The translations under genes were made by a program, and so were the position numbers. Under the pieces are notes generated by a model. The model was not told where the DNA came from. It ran no database searches and was given only the letters and a program-made list of their open reading frames with translations. Of a stretch of DNA of 64,000 nt, positions 1 to 11,559 are shown in pieces. The DNA lies in NCBI GenBank assembly GCA_023512835.1, contig CM042088.1:15675562-15739561 (forward strand), read 5' to 3'. The DNA is from Taxillus chinensis (Eukaryota; Streptophyta; Magnoliopsida; Santalales; Loranthaceae). The first letter of the stretch is position 1; each line of letters begins with the position of its first letter.

Positions 1-743
1 CTCTTGCTCCCGCGCTAGACGCCGTCCTCCCCACGCAAGACACTCCAGCAGCAAGCCAGCAGCTCTCCCTCCCTCTCTCTCTCTCTGCGACGGCTGGTGG
101 AACAACAAACCCTAAAACCTAAAACAGAGGGCTTCTCCTCCTTATATAAACAACACAACATCAAAACGACGTAGTTTTGATTAAGTGAATCCCAGCATCA
201 AAACGACATAGTTTTGATGGAACAAGCTATGACCTTCTCACATCCATACACGCCAAAATATCCATAATTCCAACATGGTCCTTTGGGAAAAGATGATTAG
301 AATAACAAAACCAAGGTAACCATGCAAAAATATGTCTGCACGCCAATTTGAACGCTAATTCCCCAATTGGCGTGCAACTCCAAATGCACTCAAACTTTAC
401 CCCAAGCCTTCTTGCATCATGTAAAAGACTTCCATGAAATAAAAACCTTGCACGCCAAATGGGTCCAATTCGCGTGCACGTCCTTTTGGCCTGAAACTTC
501 TGTGGTAGATAGAAGACATCATTCTAAGAATCTTTTGCTCTGCACGCCAATTCATTTGAGCCCATCTACTAGGTCAAAATTAACCTCCAAAACCGGACAA
601 AACAGCCTAAAAACGCCTGTATATGCAAATAACATCTTCCTAGGGCATAAAAGCATGTTAGCAAACTCCCTAAAACCCAACAATTTCCACTCACAAGGCA
701 TCTTCGGTTAACTTCTTACATACCACAAACACGGGTCATTACA
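1..743 (-). repeat. 3' LTR of G1 (incomplete)
   Basis: In element sense the LTR begins at base 743 with TGTAATGACCCG and runs leftward off the window. It matches the corresponding part of the right LTR: base 1 aligns near 7290. It holds the U3 part with two ACGT-core palindromes (about 155-220), the TATA region, a telobox and a short CT tract at 67-86. Confidence 0.9.
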
Positions 744-756
744 TCCTCTCCCCCTT
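744..756 (-). other. Polypurine tract of G1
   Basis: The minus strand reads AAGGGGGAGAGGA directly before the LTR start TGTAATG. This is the plus-strand DNA priming site of reverse transcription. Confidence 0.88.
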
Positions 757-988
757 AAGACTTTTTGTCCTCGAAAAGAAACAACATGCACGGAAAACAA
801 ACACATGCAGCCCATTCGCAAGACGGCGAGCCACAATGCCCAGATGGATCACACAACATAACAGGACATCTCAAATACAGTGAAATCTAAAAACACATCT
901 CAATAAAAGTACCAGTTTACAAGTAGAAATGCAAATACACCAAATCATGAACCAGAAGAAAACACATCACTACAGCCACCTCCCACCC
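757..988. other. 3' untranslated spacer of G1
   Basis: Between the integrase stop and the polypurine tract. It contains the conserved stretch that encodes a 'GAGGACGAAAAG'-like sequence just before the polypurine tract, also seen in G4, G5 and G6. No gene seen. Confidence 0.6.
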
Positions 989-2509
989 TTAAGATTGTTC
1001 GTCCTCGAACAACTCTGGGTCCTGCTCACGCATCACGGACTCACGTTCCCATGTCTCCTCCTCAATGCCACGGTGCTGCCACAGCACGCGAACCAAAGGA
1101 ATAGCACGACCACGCAAAAGCTTCTCCCGCCGATCCAGGATACGGATAGGGGCCTCAACAACGGACATGTCATCCTCAATGTCCAATGTCCCCCAATCGA
1201 TCACATGAGTGGGGTCAGGATAATACTTCCTCAACTGGGACACGTGGAACACATTGTGCACCCGACTCAATCGCGGTGGCAATGCTAACCGGTAAGCTAC
1301 AGGCCCCACACGAGCTAGAACCTCAAATGGACCAATGAACCGGGGAGAGAGTTTGGAACCTCTCCCAAAGCGCCGATGTCCACGTCATGGAGAGACACGG
1401 AGAAACACATGATCGCCCACAGAAAACTCCAAAGGTCGCCGCCGCTGATCCGCATAAGATTTTTGCCGACTTTGAGCTAATAACAAGCGCTGACGGATTA
1501 ACCAAACCTTCTCAGTAGCCTCTTGAACTAACTGTGGTCCCAAGAGAGCTGTCTCCCCCACCTCGGTCCAACACAAAGGTGATCGACACGGCCGCCCATA
1601 CAACGCCTCAAAAGGAGCCATCCCAATGGATGCTTGATAACTGTTATTGTAGGCAAACTCCACCAAAGGAAGGTGAGTTGCCCATGAACCCCCAAAATCT
1701 AACACACAGGCCCGTAACATGTCCTCCAAAGTCTGATTCGTCCTCTTTGTCTGGCCATCAGTCTCAGGGTGAAAGGCTGTACTCAAGTGAAGTTTGGTCC
1801 CCATAGCCTCCTGCAAACCTGCCCAAAAACGGGAAGTGAACCTCGAATCCCGGTCAGAGACAACCGATGATGGTACACCATGCAGTCTCACAATCTCGTT
1901 CATGTATAGCTAACTCAAGGTCCCAATGGAGTCCTGCTCGCGAACAGCAAGGAAATAGGCCGACTTTGTGAGTCGATCCACAATCACCCAAATCATATCT
2001 TTCCTCCCTGTGGTGGGTGGAAGACCAGTCACAAAATCGATCGCTATGTGGTCCCACTTCCACTCTGCTATGGGCAACGGCTGTAACATGCCCGCCGGCC
2101 GCTGATGCTCAGCCTTCACCTGCTGACACATGAGGCACCGCGAAACAAAGGCAGCTACATCGCGTTTCATCCCAGGCCACCAAAAATGTCCCCGAAGCGC
2201 ATGGTACATCTTCGTACCCCTTGGATGCACAGCAACTCTAGACTGGTGAAACTCCCTCATCACCTCATCCCTGAGAGAATAAGCCACTACTAACCGCCCC
2301 TGAAAAGACAACTCATGCTCAGAACCCTCTATCCAGTCCTCAGATGGCTCACCATCCTCAATACGGGCACGGAGAACCTCACACTCAATGTCACCCAACT
2401 GTCCCTCCTGGACGCGCTGGTACAACTCAGGCACAACCACCAGAGGACCCAGGACTGTCCCACCATCACGAACAACAGGCTGCAGCTGCAACATCGCCAA
2501 CTGCTCCAT
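989..2509 (-). pseudogene. pol: G1 integrase with C-terminal chromodomain-like tail, two stops
   Basis: Integrase inserts the cDNA copy into the genome. One reading frame runs from 2509 to 989, interrupted by two in-frame stops: TAG at 1910-1912 (after ...DSIGTLS) and TGA at 1385-1387 (after ...FLRVSP). Comparison with the other copies shows CAG and CGA/CGG at these sites. The HHCC zinc-binding part is visible as HQSRVAVHPRGTKMYH and CLMCQQ. The core has DFVTGLP, then [13 protein letters not shown], then FHPETDGQ, fitting the D,D,E triad. The tail ([20 protein letters not shown], then VRVLWQHRGIEEETWE) is the Tekay-type GPY/chromodomain region, which targets heterochromatin in chromoviruses. 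It ends FEDEQS before TGA. Confidence 0.9.
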
Positions 2510-2523
2510 CAGCTTCCACTATC

Positions 2524-4449
2524 TCACGCCACCTCAGCTTTCCCTTTTCTGCTCAACGCGTCAGCCACAACATTCAAGTCCTGCAAATACTCCACCCATC
2601 TCCTCTGCCTCAAATTCAAGTCCTTCTGAGTAAAGATGTACTGAAGGCTCTTGTGATCTGAGAACACCATGAACTTCTCCCCCAAAAGGTAATGTTGCCA
2701 ACTCTTCAAGGCAAAGATGAAAGCCGCCAACTCAAGATCATGAGTAAGATAATTCTGCTCATGAGGCTTCAGCTGCCTCGACCCATAAGCTACCACACTG
2801 TGCTCCTACATAAGCACACACCCCAAACCAACCCTAGACGCATCACAGTACACCTCATATGGGATATCCTCCCGAGGTAACCTCAACACTGGTGCAGTGG
2901 TCAAATGGGTTTTGAGAGCCTCAAATGCTTGCTAACACTTATCAGTCCACTCAAACTTCACTCCCTTCCGAGTCAACGCCGTCATAGGAGCTGCCAAACG
3001 GGAGAATCCCTCTACAAAACGACGGTAATAGCCTGCCAAGCCAAGAAAACTACGAATCTCGAAAACATTGGTTGGTCTCTCCCATGATGATACCGCCTCA
3101 ATTTTGGTTGGGTCCACTCTAACCCCTTCAGCTGACACCACGTGGCCAAGGAAATAGACCTCCTGCATCCAAAACTCGCATTTGCTAAACTTAGCAAACA
3201 ACCGCTGGTCCCTCAAGGTTTGCAACACTGTTGCCAAATGCTCCACATGCTCCCTCTTGGTCTTGGAATACACCAAGATATCGTCTATAAACACCACCAC
3301 AAAGGAATCCAGATATGGGGCGAAGACCTGGTTCATCAAATGCATAAACACTGCCGGCACATTAGTGAGCCCAAAAGGCATCACTATCCACTCATAGTGC
3401 CCATACCTGCACCGAAAAGCCGTCTTAGGGACGTCTTCCTCCCTAACCCTCAACTGATGATGCCCCGACCATAGATCTATCTTGGAAAACCACTGGGCCC
3501 CACTCAACTGGTCGTACAGGTCATCTATCCGAGGCAACGGATACTTGTTCTTCACAGTCACCAAATTCAGCTTCCTGTAATCTATGCAGAGGTGAAGCGT
3601 GCCATCTGCCTTCTTTGCAAAGAGCACCGGAGCACCCCAGGGTGAGGTACTCGGTCTGATATACCCTTGGTCCACCAACTCCTCTATCTGCCTCTGGAGC
3701 TCCCTCAACTCAGCTGGTCCCATACGATACACTACTTGGGAGATTGGACCAGTCCCCGGTACCAACTCAATGGTGAACTCTACACTCCTCTTAGGAGGTA
3801 AACTCCTCAACTGGTCAGGAAAGATATCCTGAAATTGGTCAACAACTGCTGGCCACACTCTCTTTTCCACCTTCCCTTCCTCAGCAAAGGTCAGGGCTGC
3901 CAACCTATGGGTAATGGCACCCCACTGGTCCAACACTGGCCCAACCCGACTCGCCTCACAGTCCCACTCCCCTTGCAGGGTGCAAGAGGTCCCTGCAGGT
4001 GTAACGAAGGATACACGCCGCCGATAACAATCTATCTTGGCCTGGAAAGCCATAAGCCAATCCATACCCAAGATCAGGTCAAAAGCACGCAAGGGCAATA
4101 CATGCAGGTCGAAACTCAGCTCCACACTTCCTATGGTTAACACACAGTCACGGCAAACACGCCGCACCTCAATCATACCCCCCACTGGAGACTCAACAAC
4201 TAGGGGCTTCGCTGCCTCCACACAAGCTAACCCCAAGCTATCTATCACAAGCTCAGCAACAAAAGAACACGATGCACCCGTATCGAAAAGAACAAAAGCT
4301 AATGTACGGGAGATCAAAAGGGTACCTCTAACCACCGATGGTCCTGCTCCACCCTCAGCCGGTGGGGGTGGTAGCTCAGCCTCCTCCTGGTACGTTGCCT
4401 CCAGCGCAAACACCCTCCCTTGGCCTGTGCCACTGGTCGGCTCACTCAC
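2524..4449 (-). pseudogene. pol: G1 protease - reverse transcriptase - RNase H
   Basis: One frame covers aspartic protease ([16 protein letters not shown], catalytic DTG), reverse transcriptase and RNase H. The RT motifs are intact: [20 protein letters not shown], then [10 protein letters not shown], and the catalytic [10 protein letters not shown]. The frame is broken by TAG at 2932-2934 (CAG in G5-B) and TAG at 2806-2808. RNase H follows as [20 protein letters not shown] and [20 protein letters not shown]. About 14-16 codons are missing just before [13 protein letters not shown] compared with G6. A frameshift near 2520 separates it from the integrase. The upstream frame change before 4449 separates it from gag. 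Confidence 0.92.
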
Positions 4450-4629
4450 TGGGCGCTTCCCGCCATGGCTGCCTCCAGCTTCAGTCTGCGGACGCTCTTG
4501 CCTCCCCTGAGGTCGGGTCTGGCTAGATCCTACCTGGCTAGCCTGCCACTAATGAGCTGGCCTCTCCGCTGGAGCTCGGAAACTAGCATCACTCCTCATG
4601 CTGGATGCCGCGCCTCCTGCTCCCTTGTT

Positions 4630-5741
4630 GCCACTCCTACACACCCGGCTCAAGTGGCCCTCTCGCCCACAGCTGTTGCACCGCTAGTCCTTCTTGGGAC
4701 ATTCCCTCTTGAAGTAGCCTTGCCTCCCACAACAAAGACAACCGCTGGGGAGACTTCCTACTGAACCTCCCTGCCCACTACCGCCAAGGGTGAACCTCCC
4801 TGGGTTCACAGATGGTAGACCCCGGCTGCGGAAAGAACCACTATCTCTCTCCTCAGTCTTGGGCCTCTTGGACCCCTAATCGCGTTCAGACCCACCTTGT
4901 AACTGGCGACCTTGTGGACCTGCCTCCCATCATCCAGTTCCCTCTCAGCTATGCGTGCTATCTCAACAACCTCAGCATAGGTCCTCAAACGCAGAATCGC
5001 CACCCTCTGCCTAAGAGCTAGCCTGAGACCCAAGGTGAACTTGTGGGCTTTCAGGTCCTCCTCTGCCACAGTCTCGGGGGCAAACCTACTTAGGCTCCGG
5101 AACTCCCACTCATACTCGGGCACCGTCTTTGATCCTTGCTTCAGGCTGCCAAATTCTTCTCTCTTCTGCCATCTCAAGGACTCAAGGAAAAACTCATCGT
5201 GGAAGAGTTGCAAGAACTCCACCCACAGCATAAACTGCACCGCACGGCTCCACGCGACACTCTACCACCACTCCAGAGCATTCCCCTCTAGCTGCCGAAT
5301 GGCTAGTCTCACCTTATCCTCCTCCCGGGGTAGGAGAAAGGAAAACACATGTTCGATCTGCCTCAGCCAGTGCTCAGCTAACACTAGGTCCTCCTCTCGT
5401 TTGAATCGCGGAGGTTGTTCCTTTCGAAACCGTGTCACCACGTCATCCTCTGCACGAATCGGTATACCACTCAGCGAACCCTCACGCTCTTGGGGTAGCT
5501 CCCCTACTGGTGGTGGTGGTGGTGGCACCACTTGCTGGGCTGCCATCTCACGGCGCACCTCCTCCCGTACCTCTTGCCGGATACCCTCCCTCAGCTCTAG
5601 GACTTCCAGCCGGATTCCTTCTCGCAGCTGCGCCAGCAATAGTGCATGTCCTCCAACGGACTGCCCCGCACCCGGGCCCTCATGGGCAGATGACTCATCA
5701 GCCACTGCCCCGGACGCACGTGTCACTCTCCTCGGTGGCAT
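4630..5741 (-). pseudogene. gag: G1 gag with two CCHC zinc knuckles
   Basis: Gag forms the virus-like particle and binds RNA. The start is the ATG at 5741-5739, opening MPPRRVTRASGAVADESS; the same start context occurs in G2, G5 and G6. A retrotransposon gag core follows: EEDKVRLAIRQLEGNALEW, then TAG at 5262-5264 in place of CAG, then FHDEFFLESLRWQKREEFGS. A frameshift follows near 4806. Two zinc knuckles are encoded at about 4639-4740: CLCCGRQGYFKREC (the usual His is Tyr) and CNSCGREGHLSRVC (complete C-x2-C-x4-H-x4-C), with a stop between them. Not functional as it stands. Confidence 0.85.
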
Positions 5742-6201
5742 TCTAACTACAGGAAGTAAGAAGCACAAACATCAGAACGCGTTCGACAATTATCGGGTTT
5801 CACTACCTCTACCCCACTAGCAAGTCAAGTATCACACACATTTTACACATTGCACTAATCAACATTGCACACAGTTCACATAAACAAGGACCTTTCCTTG
5901 TAGTCATGCTCAAGGTACGTCAAATAAAATCAGAGTTACACAGTTCACACCTTATCACATTATTCGCATTTTTCTTTTATCACAATTTCAATGTCAACAG
6001 GTATCCACACCTCCACATACAACAACCAATGCAACTAGTGCCCTAATGCCAATGCATGCAAACCCTACCTCAGGTCTAGACTACCCCAAGTACACCTTAG
6101 AGGCTCCCAGAGGACCGTGTTGATCAGGCACGTCCCTCCTGGTTCCCCCAAATGACTCAAGATAACCAGATCCGCCCACTACCCTAGGCCAACTAGACCA
6201 T
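5742..6201 (-). other. G1 leader between primer site and gag
   Basis: Untranslated leader of about 460 bases with no gene. The corresponding regions of G2, G5 and G6 share the segment around 6050-6190 (AACTAGTGCCCTAATGCC and the stretch next to the primer site). Confidence 0.6.
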
Positions 6202-6213
6202 GCTCTGATACCA
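6202..6213 (-). other. Primer-binding site, tRNA-Met type
   Basis: The minus strand reads TGGTATCAGAGC three bases after the LTR end, complementary to the 3' end of initiator tRNA-Met. This is where minus-strand cDNA starts. Confidence 0.9.
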
Positions 6214-8258
6214 TAATGCCACGCCCCGGTTTTCCAACCCGAGGAGACCGGAACGTGACCCTCCCTTTATCCGGGTTTGGATAAAGGGGTAGAATACAAC
6301 ATACGCTTCACATTTTATTTTCAGAAACCAAAATCACATAATTATTAAATTCAAACCACATGCCTTTATTGTTTCTCAAACTTCATTACAATATCTCCCC
6401 GCTAGGGTTACAATGCCTCAACAAAATTACATAACGCAAATAACATAAAACAAAGCCACAAAACAGAACTCTTCCACCTTGGTGTTCCCACCTAACGCCT
6501 GTAGGTTCCTGCAAGAAAACACACCATAGTAGCAGGGGTGAGCATCCACAGCTCAGTAGGGATCATGTCTCCCAAACCCATCCCATGCTTCTAGCATCTA
6601 CATGCCATGTGTACAAGTGCGGTGTCGTGTTACAATAGTTTCAACAGACAATAACAAACCACATCAGTAGTTACAATTCTCCCACACAAACCACAAGTGA
6701 TTTAACCGCCTCTTCAGGCCAATGATTTAACCGCCTCTCAGACATAGTTTCCAAAGTCAGTCTCACTGACATTAACTCAGCCTCTCAGGCTCCACAGTCA
6801 GTCTCACTGACATCAACTCAGCCTCTAGGCTCCACGGGTACACAAGCATTGCCTCAGCCTCTCAGGCTTCTTAGGCTCCATAGACATAACAACAAACATT
6901 AAACATATATCTCAGTTATTCAGGCCTAACAACAAACATTTAACATGCATGTCCACCCTGATATAACATCAAACACCTAGCATGCATATCCTCACGGACA
7001 TTACATCAAACACTTTTCAGGCATAGCCACACTGGCATAACATCAATCGCATAACATGCATGGCCTCACAGGCATAATATCAAACACCTAGTGTGTAGTG
7101 CCACACAGGCCTAATCTCATCTCCATACATGCCACTGAAAACCAACATCCATATAGAAGATCACACCTATATGGATTTACATATAATATATATATATATC
7201 CAGATTACGAAATCGACTACCACAAGGCCAAAACCCTGGGATAGGTACAAGGAAGAACAGAACCCCTACCTTGGAAACGTCCTCCTGCTCTTGCTCCCGC
7301 GCTAGACGCCGTCCTCCCCACGCAAGACGCTCCGGCAGCAAGCCAACAGCTCTCCCTCCCTCTCTCTCTCTCTCTCTCTCTGCGACGGCTGGTGGAACAA
7401 CAAACCCTAAAACCTAAAACAGAGGGCTTCTCCTCCTTATATAGACAACACAACATCAAAACGACGTAGTTTTGATTAAGTGAATCCCAGCATCAAAACG
7501 ACGTAGTTTTGATGGAACAAGCTATGACCTTCCCACATCTATACACACCAAAATATTCATAATTCCAACATGGTCCTTTGGGAAAAGATGATTAGAATAA
7601 CAAAACCAAGGTAACCATGCAAAAATATGTCTGCACGCCAATTTGAACGCCAATTCCCCAATTGGCGTGCAGCTACAAATGCACTCAAACTTTACCCCAA
7701 GCCTTCTTGCATCATGTAAAAGACATTCATGAAATAAAAACCTTGCACGCCAAATGGGTCCAATTCGCGTGCACTGTTACGCCCCGGATTTCCAACCCGC
7801 GGAAACCGGTACGTGACTCCTCTTGTACCCACACGGAGGGCAAAGGGGTTAGGGTGCAAAACGCGAATATAACATTTTAAACATCTACAACACATTCAAG
7901 AAAGTAAAGTTCATAAAAGCAATCCACAATCCAAACCAGTCTTTATTACAACAAAATCCTCTTTTCAATCCATCCCCACTGGGGTTACATCAATTCCCAT
8001 AAAAATAACATAAATGGTAGACAGTAAGGTAAATAAGGTCTTCCACCTTGGGGTCCCACCTAACGCCTGTATGTTCCCGAAAGAAAACACAACATAGAGG
8101 GAGGGGTGAGCAACCACAGCTTAGTAGGGATCATGTCTCCCCAACCCATCCCATGCTCCTAGCGTCTACATGAGAGTGTACAGGTGCAGTGTAGTGACAA
8201 TAAAATGTAAACAAGTTGTATTCCACATTCACATGCCACACACATATCCACAGCCATA

Positions 8259-8398
8259 CAGGCTTAGCCATATAGGCTAACATATCCTGACCACTCAGGC
8301 TTAGCCACACGGGCTAACATATCCTGACCTCTCAGGCTTAGCCACACGGGCTAACATATCCACAACCTCTCAGGCTTAGCCACACGGGCTAACAGTTC
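8259..8398. repeat. 37-bp tandem repeat inside solo LTR S1
   Basis: Units starting at 8259, 8296, 8333 and 8371 each open CAGGCTTAGCCA and carry GGCTAACATATCC. About 3.7 copies. Other gypsy LTRs have unrelated-length arrays with the same CAGGC/GCCTG core at this place. Confidence 0.88.
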
Positions 8399-8701
8399 CA
8401 GTCCCAGGCTTCCACAGCCACCGGGTTCCACAAGCCAAAGATACAAGGTCACACAGGCATTAAACCAAACACGTAGCATACACACTTTCACAGGCATAAT
8501 ACCAAACACTTAGTTCGCACAGCCCATCAGGCATAAAATCAAACACTTGACATGCAGAGTCTCACAGGTATTTTACCAAACGCTTAACGTGCATACATTC
8601 CCAAACCCACAAACCCAGCCACACAGGCATATTATCAAACACATACTATGCACTCACCATCCAACACCAGAATACATCAAAAACTGCCATTGAAGGCCAA
8701 C

Positions 8702-8731
8702 ATCCATATAGGAGATCACACCTATATGGAT
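8702..8731 (-). other. Conserved 11/8/11 hairpin in LTR S1
   Basis: Perfect arms ATCCATATAGG and CCTATATGGAT around an 8-base loop, followed by a TATATA run. The same structure is at 13962-13991, 27831-27860, 42102-42131 and, with one mismatch or indel, at about 7150, 35204-35233, 49416 and 51854-51883. Confidence 0.85.
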
Positions 8732-9895
8732 TACATATATATATATATAAACAGATATAATCCATAGTCTGCCCTAGAACCCTAGGACAGGGGAGGATTT
8801 AGGAAGAACAGAACCCCTACCTTGTATGTTCTCCTGCTCCCGTTTCCACGCAAGACTCCGACCACCCACGCAAGACGCTCCGGCAGCCACCAGAAGCTCT
8901 CCTTCCCTCTCTCTCTCTCTCTCTCTCTCTGCAACGGCTGGTGGAGCAACAAACCCTAAACCTAAAACAGAGGGGCTTCTCCTCCTTATATAGACAACAC
9001 AACATCAAAATGACGTAGTTTTGATTAAGTGAATCCCAGCATCAAAACGACGTAGTTTTGATGGAACAAGCTATGACCTTCCCACATCCATACACACCAA
9101 AATATTCACAATTCCAACAGGGTCCTTTGGGAAAAGATGATTAGAATGACAAAACCAAGGTAACCATGCAAAAACATGCCTGCACGTCAATTTGAACGCC
9201 AATTCCCCAATTGGTGTGCAGCTCCAAATGCACTCAAACTTCACCTCAAGCCTCCTTGCATCTTGTAGAGGTCTGAGAAGCAAAAATATGCTTGCACGTG
9301 AAATGGGTGAATTCACGTGCAGCTCCAAATGCCCTGAAATTTCTGTGGTAGATAAAGGACCTCATTCTAAGAAACTTTTGTTCTTGCACGCCAATTGTTT
9401 GAGGCCATCTACTAAACCAAAAGTGAGCTCCAAAATATGCCAAAACATCTTAAAACCGCATGTATATGCATAGCATCTTCCTAGGGCATAAATGCACGTT
9501 ACCACTTGTCACATGCACCTCCCAAAAGTCCCCTCTTGGGCTCATCTCTTACCTCAAACTTGTGCACCAACATCCAAGGTATTTGTGGTTAACTTCTTAC
9601 ACACGGGTCACACATGGGTCATTACATGCACGTCCTTTTGGCCTGAAACTTCTGTGGTAGATAGAAGACATCATTCTAAGAATCTTTTGCTCTCCACGCC
9701 AATTCATCTGAGCCCATCTACTAGGTCAAAATTAACCTCCAAAACCGGACAAAACAGCCTAAAAATGCCTGTATATACAAATAGCAACTTCCTATGACAT
9801 AAAAGCATGTTAGCAAACTCCCTAAAACCCAACAATTTCCACTCACAAGGCATCTTCGGTTAACTTCTTACATACCACAAACACAGGTCATTACA

Positions 9896-10645
9896 TTGGC
9901 AGGACAAGAGAAAGGCTGGAGCTTCTACTTTCATCTCTCTATTCTATTCTATCTCTCTGCTGGTACATTTGTTATGCCTTATTTTGAATTTTCTAGGTTT
10001 GTAAACATGATTATGGGCCAAAACCCAATTTCTAGGGGAGCAATGTAGCCCCCAAGGTCTTGTAATGTTCTGGATTATAGAATTTTGCTTGCTGTTATAT
10101 GAAATTCTGGGTTTTAAATTAGTTCATTAATGATTAATGCAAAGTCTGTTGAATGCATGGTTAGACTATCTCTGCCCTTATCTAGGGTGGAATTTGATGA
10201 ACTAGATTTGACATTACATGATGGACCAAGTTAGTATCTGTTGAATTGGTTGTTTTCCTTTGAATACTTTTATTCTCATGGACCAAATGGTTTAAAAGAC
10301 TTAAACTTTCCTTTTCATGGACCAAGTGTTAGGGCAGTGGGTGATGAAATTGTAAGATTGTGGGTGGTGAAATTGTGAACCTTGAATCACTTAAACAAGT
10401 TGAAAATCTCTGTTAAAGCCAATCATTTCGCTAGATTTTGCTGAATTTACAAGTTTTGTAGTTCTACTTAAATTACAAGTGTAATCAATTGTCTAGACAT
10501 AAGCTTACGCTTGGTGTTTGGTGCTTGCTGCCTAACAGCAAGGCTACCTCCCTGTGGGTTCAACAACCGGAGTCTTAATACTCCATTTTATTACTTGACT
10601 AGTGCACTTGCTGCAAAGCCTATCAAACCAAATATTTTTAGGTCA
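9896..10645. other. Unassigned sequence between G1 and G2
   Basis: No coding potential seen. AT-rich and non-repetitive by eye. The last 130 bases include CTCCCTGTGGGTTCAACAAC followed by a CTTGACTAGTGCACTTGC context. A similar motif occurs in the opposite orientation near 16113-16132, so this end probably belongs to an old interspersed repeat. The join to G2 is abrupt at about 10646. Confidence 0.45.
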
Positions 10646-10649
10646 ATAA

Positions 10650-11358
10650 GCCACTTGGGAGATTAGACCCGTCCCCAATACCAACTCAATAGTGAACTCC
10701 ACACTCCTTTTAGGTGGTAAACTCCTCAACTCCTCACGAAAAACAACTTAAAATTGGTCAACAACTGCTGGCTACACCCTCTCTTCCACTTCCCCTCCTC
10801 AGCAAAGGTTAGGGCTGCCAACCTATGGGTAATGGCACCCCACTGGTCCAACACTAGTTCAGCCCAACTTGCCTCACAATCCCACTCCCCCTGCAGGGTG
10901 CAAGAAACCCCCGCAGGTGACACAAATGATACACATCACCAATAACAATCTATTTTGGCCTGGAAAGCCATAAGCCAATCCATACCCAAGATCAGATCAA
11001 ACGTCCTCAATGGCATCACATGCAAGTCAAAACTAAGCTCTACATCTCCTATGGTTAACCCACAGTCACGACAAACCTCAATCATACCTCTCACTGGAGA
11101 CTCCACAAGTAGGGGTTTCTCTGCCTCAACACATACTAATCCTAAGCCATCAATTACAAGCTCAGCAACAAATGAACGTGATGCACCCGTATCGAAAAGA
11201 TCATAAGCAAGCATACGAGAGATCAAAAGGGTACCGCTAACCACCGATGGTCCTGCCCCACCCTCCGCCGGTGGATGTGGTAGCTCAGCCTCCTCCTGGG
11301 GTGTCGCATTCAGCGCAAACACCCTCCCCTGGCCTATGCCACTGGTCGGCTCACCCAC
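10650..11358 (-). pseudogene. pol: G2 aspartic protease and start of RT linker
   Basis: Frame 11358-10936 encodes a retropepsin with the catalytic motif [20 protein letters not shown] and downstream [18 protein letters not shown]. An in-frame TGA (10933-10935), where G1 has an Arg codon, stops it. The frame continues 10923-10726 ([20 protein letters not shown]). The sequence then matches the start of the G1 RT linker and ends at the truncation point near 10646. Confidence 0.85.
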
Positions 11359-11559
11359 TGGGTGGTTCCCGCCCTAACTGCCTCCAGCATCAGTCTGTTG
11401 TCGCTCTAGTCTCCCTTGTGGTCGGGAGTGACTAGATCTTGCCTGACTAGCCTGCCACTGACAAGCTGGTCTCTCTGCTGGTGCACGAAAACTGGCATCA
11501 CTCCTCATGTTGGATGCCATGCCTCATGCTCCCTTGTTGTTGCTCCTGCAAACTCGGCT

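Larger units (their letters stand above)
7775..9626 (-). repeat. Solo LTR (S1) nested in the G1 5' LTR
   Basis: Starts TGTTACGCCCC and ends ...GTCATTACA, the same termini as the other gypsy LTRs. It is flanked by a perfect 5-bp duplication TGCAC at 7770-7774 and 9627-9631. There is no internal region, so it is a solo LTR left by recombination between the two LTRs of a former element. It contains all the family landmarks: hairpin 8702-8731, CT tract 8905-8929, telobox, TATA region and two ACGT palindromes. Its repeat block and U3 differ from G1, so it is a sister subfamily. Confidence 0.92.
1..9895 (-). mobile_element. G1: Tekay/Del-type Ty3-gypsy element, 3' LTR cut by window edge
   Basis: LTR retrotransposon read on the minus strand. 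From right to left: 5' LTR (6217-9895, interrupted by a solo LTR), tRNA-Met primer site, leader, gag, protease, reverse transcriptase, RNase H, integrase with a C-terminal chromodomain-like tail, polypurine tract, and the start of the 3' LTR. The domain order PR-RT-RH-IN places it in Ty3-gypsy; the integrase tail and long LTRs fit the Tekay/Del chromoviruses. The coding part is broken by several stops and at least two frameshifts, so it is not autonomous. The base following the 5' LTR is TTGGC; the matching target duplication lies outside the window. Confidence 0.93.
6217..9895 (-). repeat. 5' LTR of G1, split by a solo LTR
   Basis: Bounded by TGCCACGCCCC at 6217 and ...GTCATTACA at 9895. The LTR proper is 6217-7774 plus 9632-9895, about 1.82 kb; 7775-9631 is a later insertion plus its target duplication. 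It contains repeats with a CAGGC core (6700-7120), a hairpin at about 7150-7178, a CT tract (7358-7381), a telobox (7402-7410), a TATATA region near 7438 and two ACGT palindromes (7454-7515). Confidence 0.9.

Noticed and set aside
5035..5820. 261-codon plus-strand open frame opposite the G1 gag
   Set aside because: Antisense shadow of gag. The minus-strand frame shows the conserved gag motifs and this one is only Ser/Thr/Arg-rich low-complexity sequence.
7402..7410. Possible interstitial telomere repeat (AAACCCTAA)
   Set aside because: Only one full unit plus a degenerate copy in each LTR, in a fixed promoter position. A telobox motif, not a telomeric array.
9896..10645. Host gene fragment between G1 and G2
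   Set aside because: No open frame, splice pattern or protein motif supports it, and the repeat-like motif near 10549 argues for old transposon DNA.
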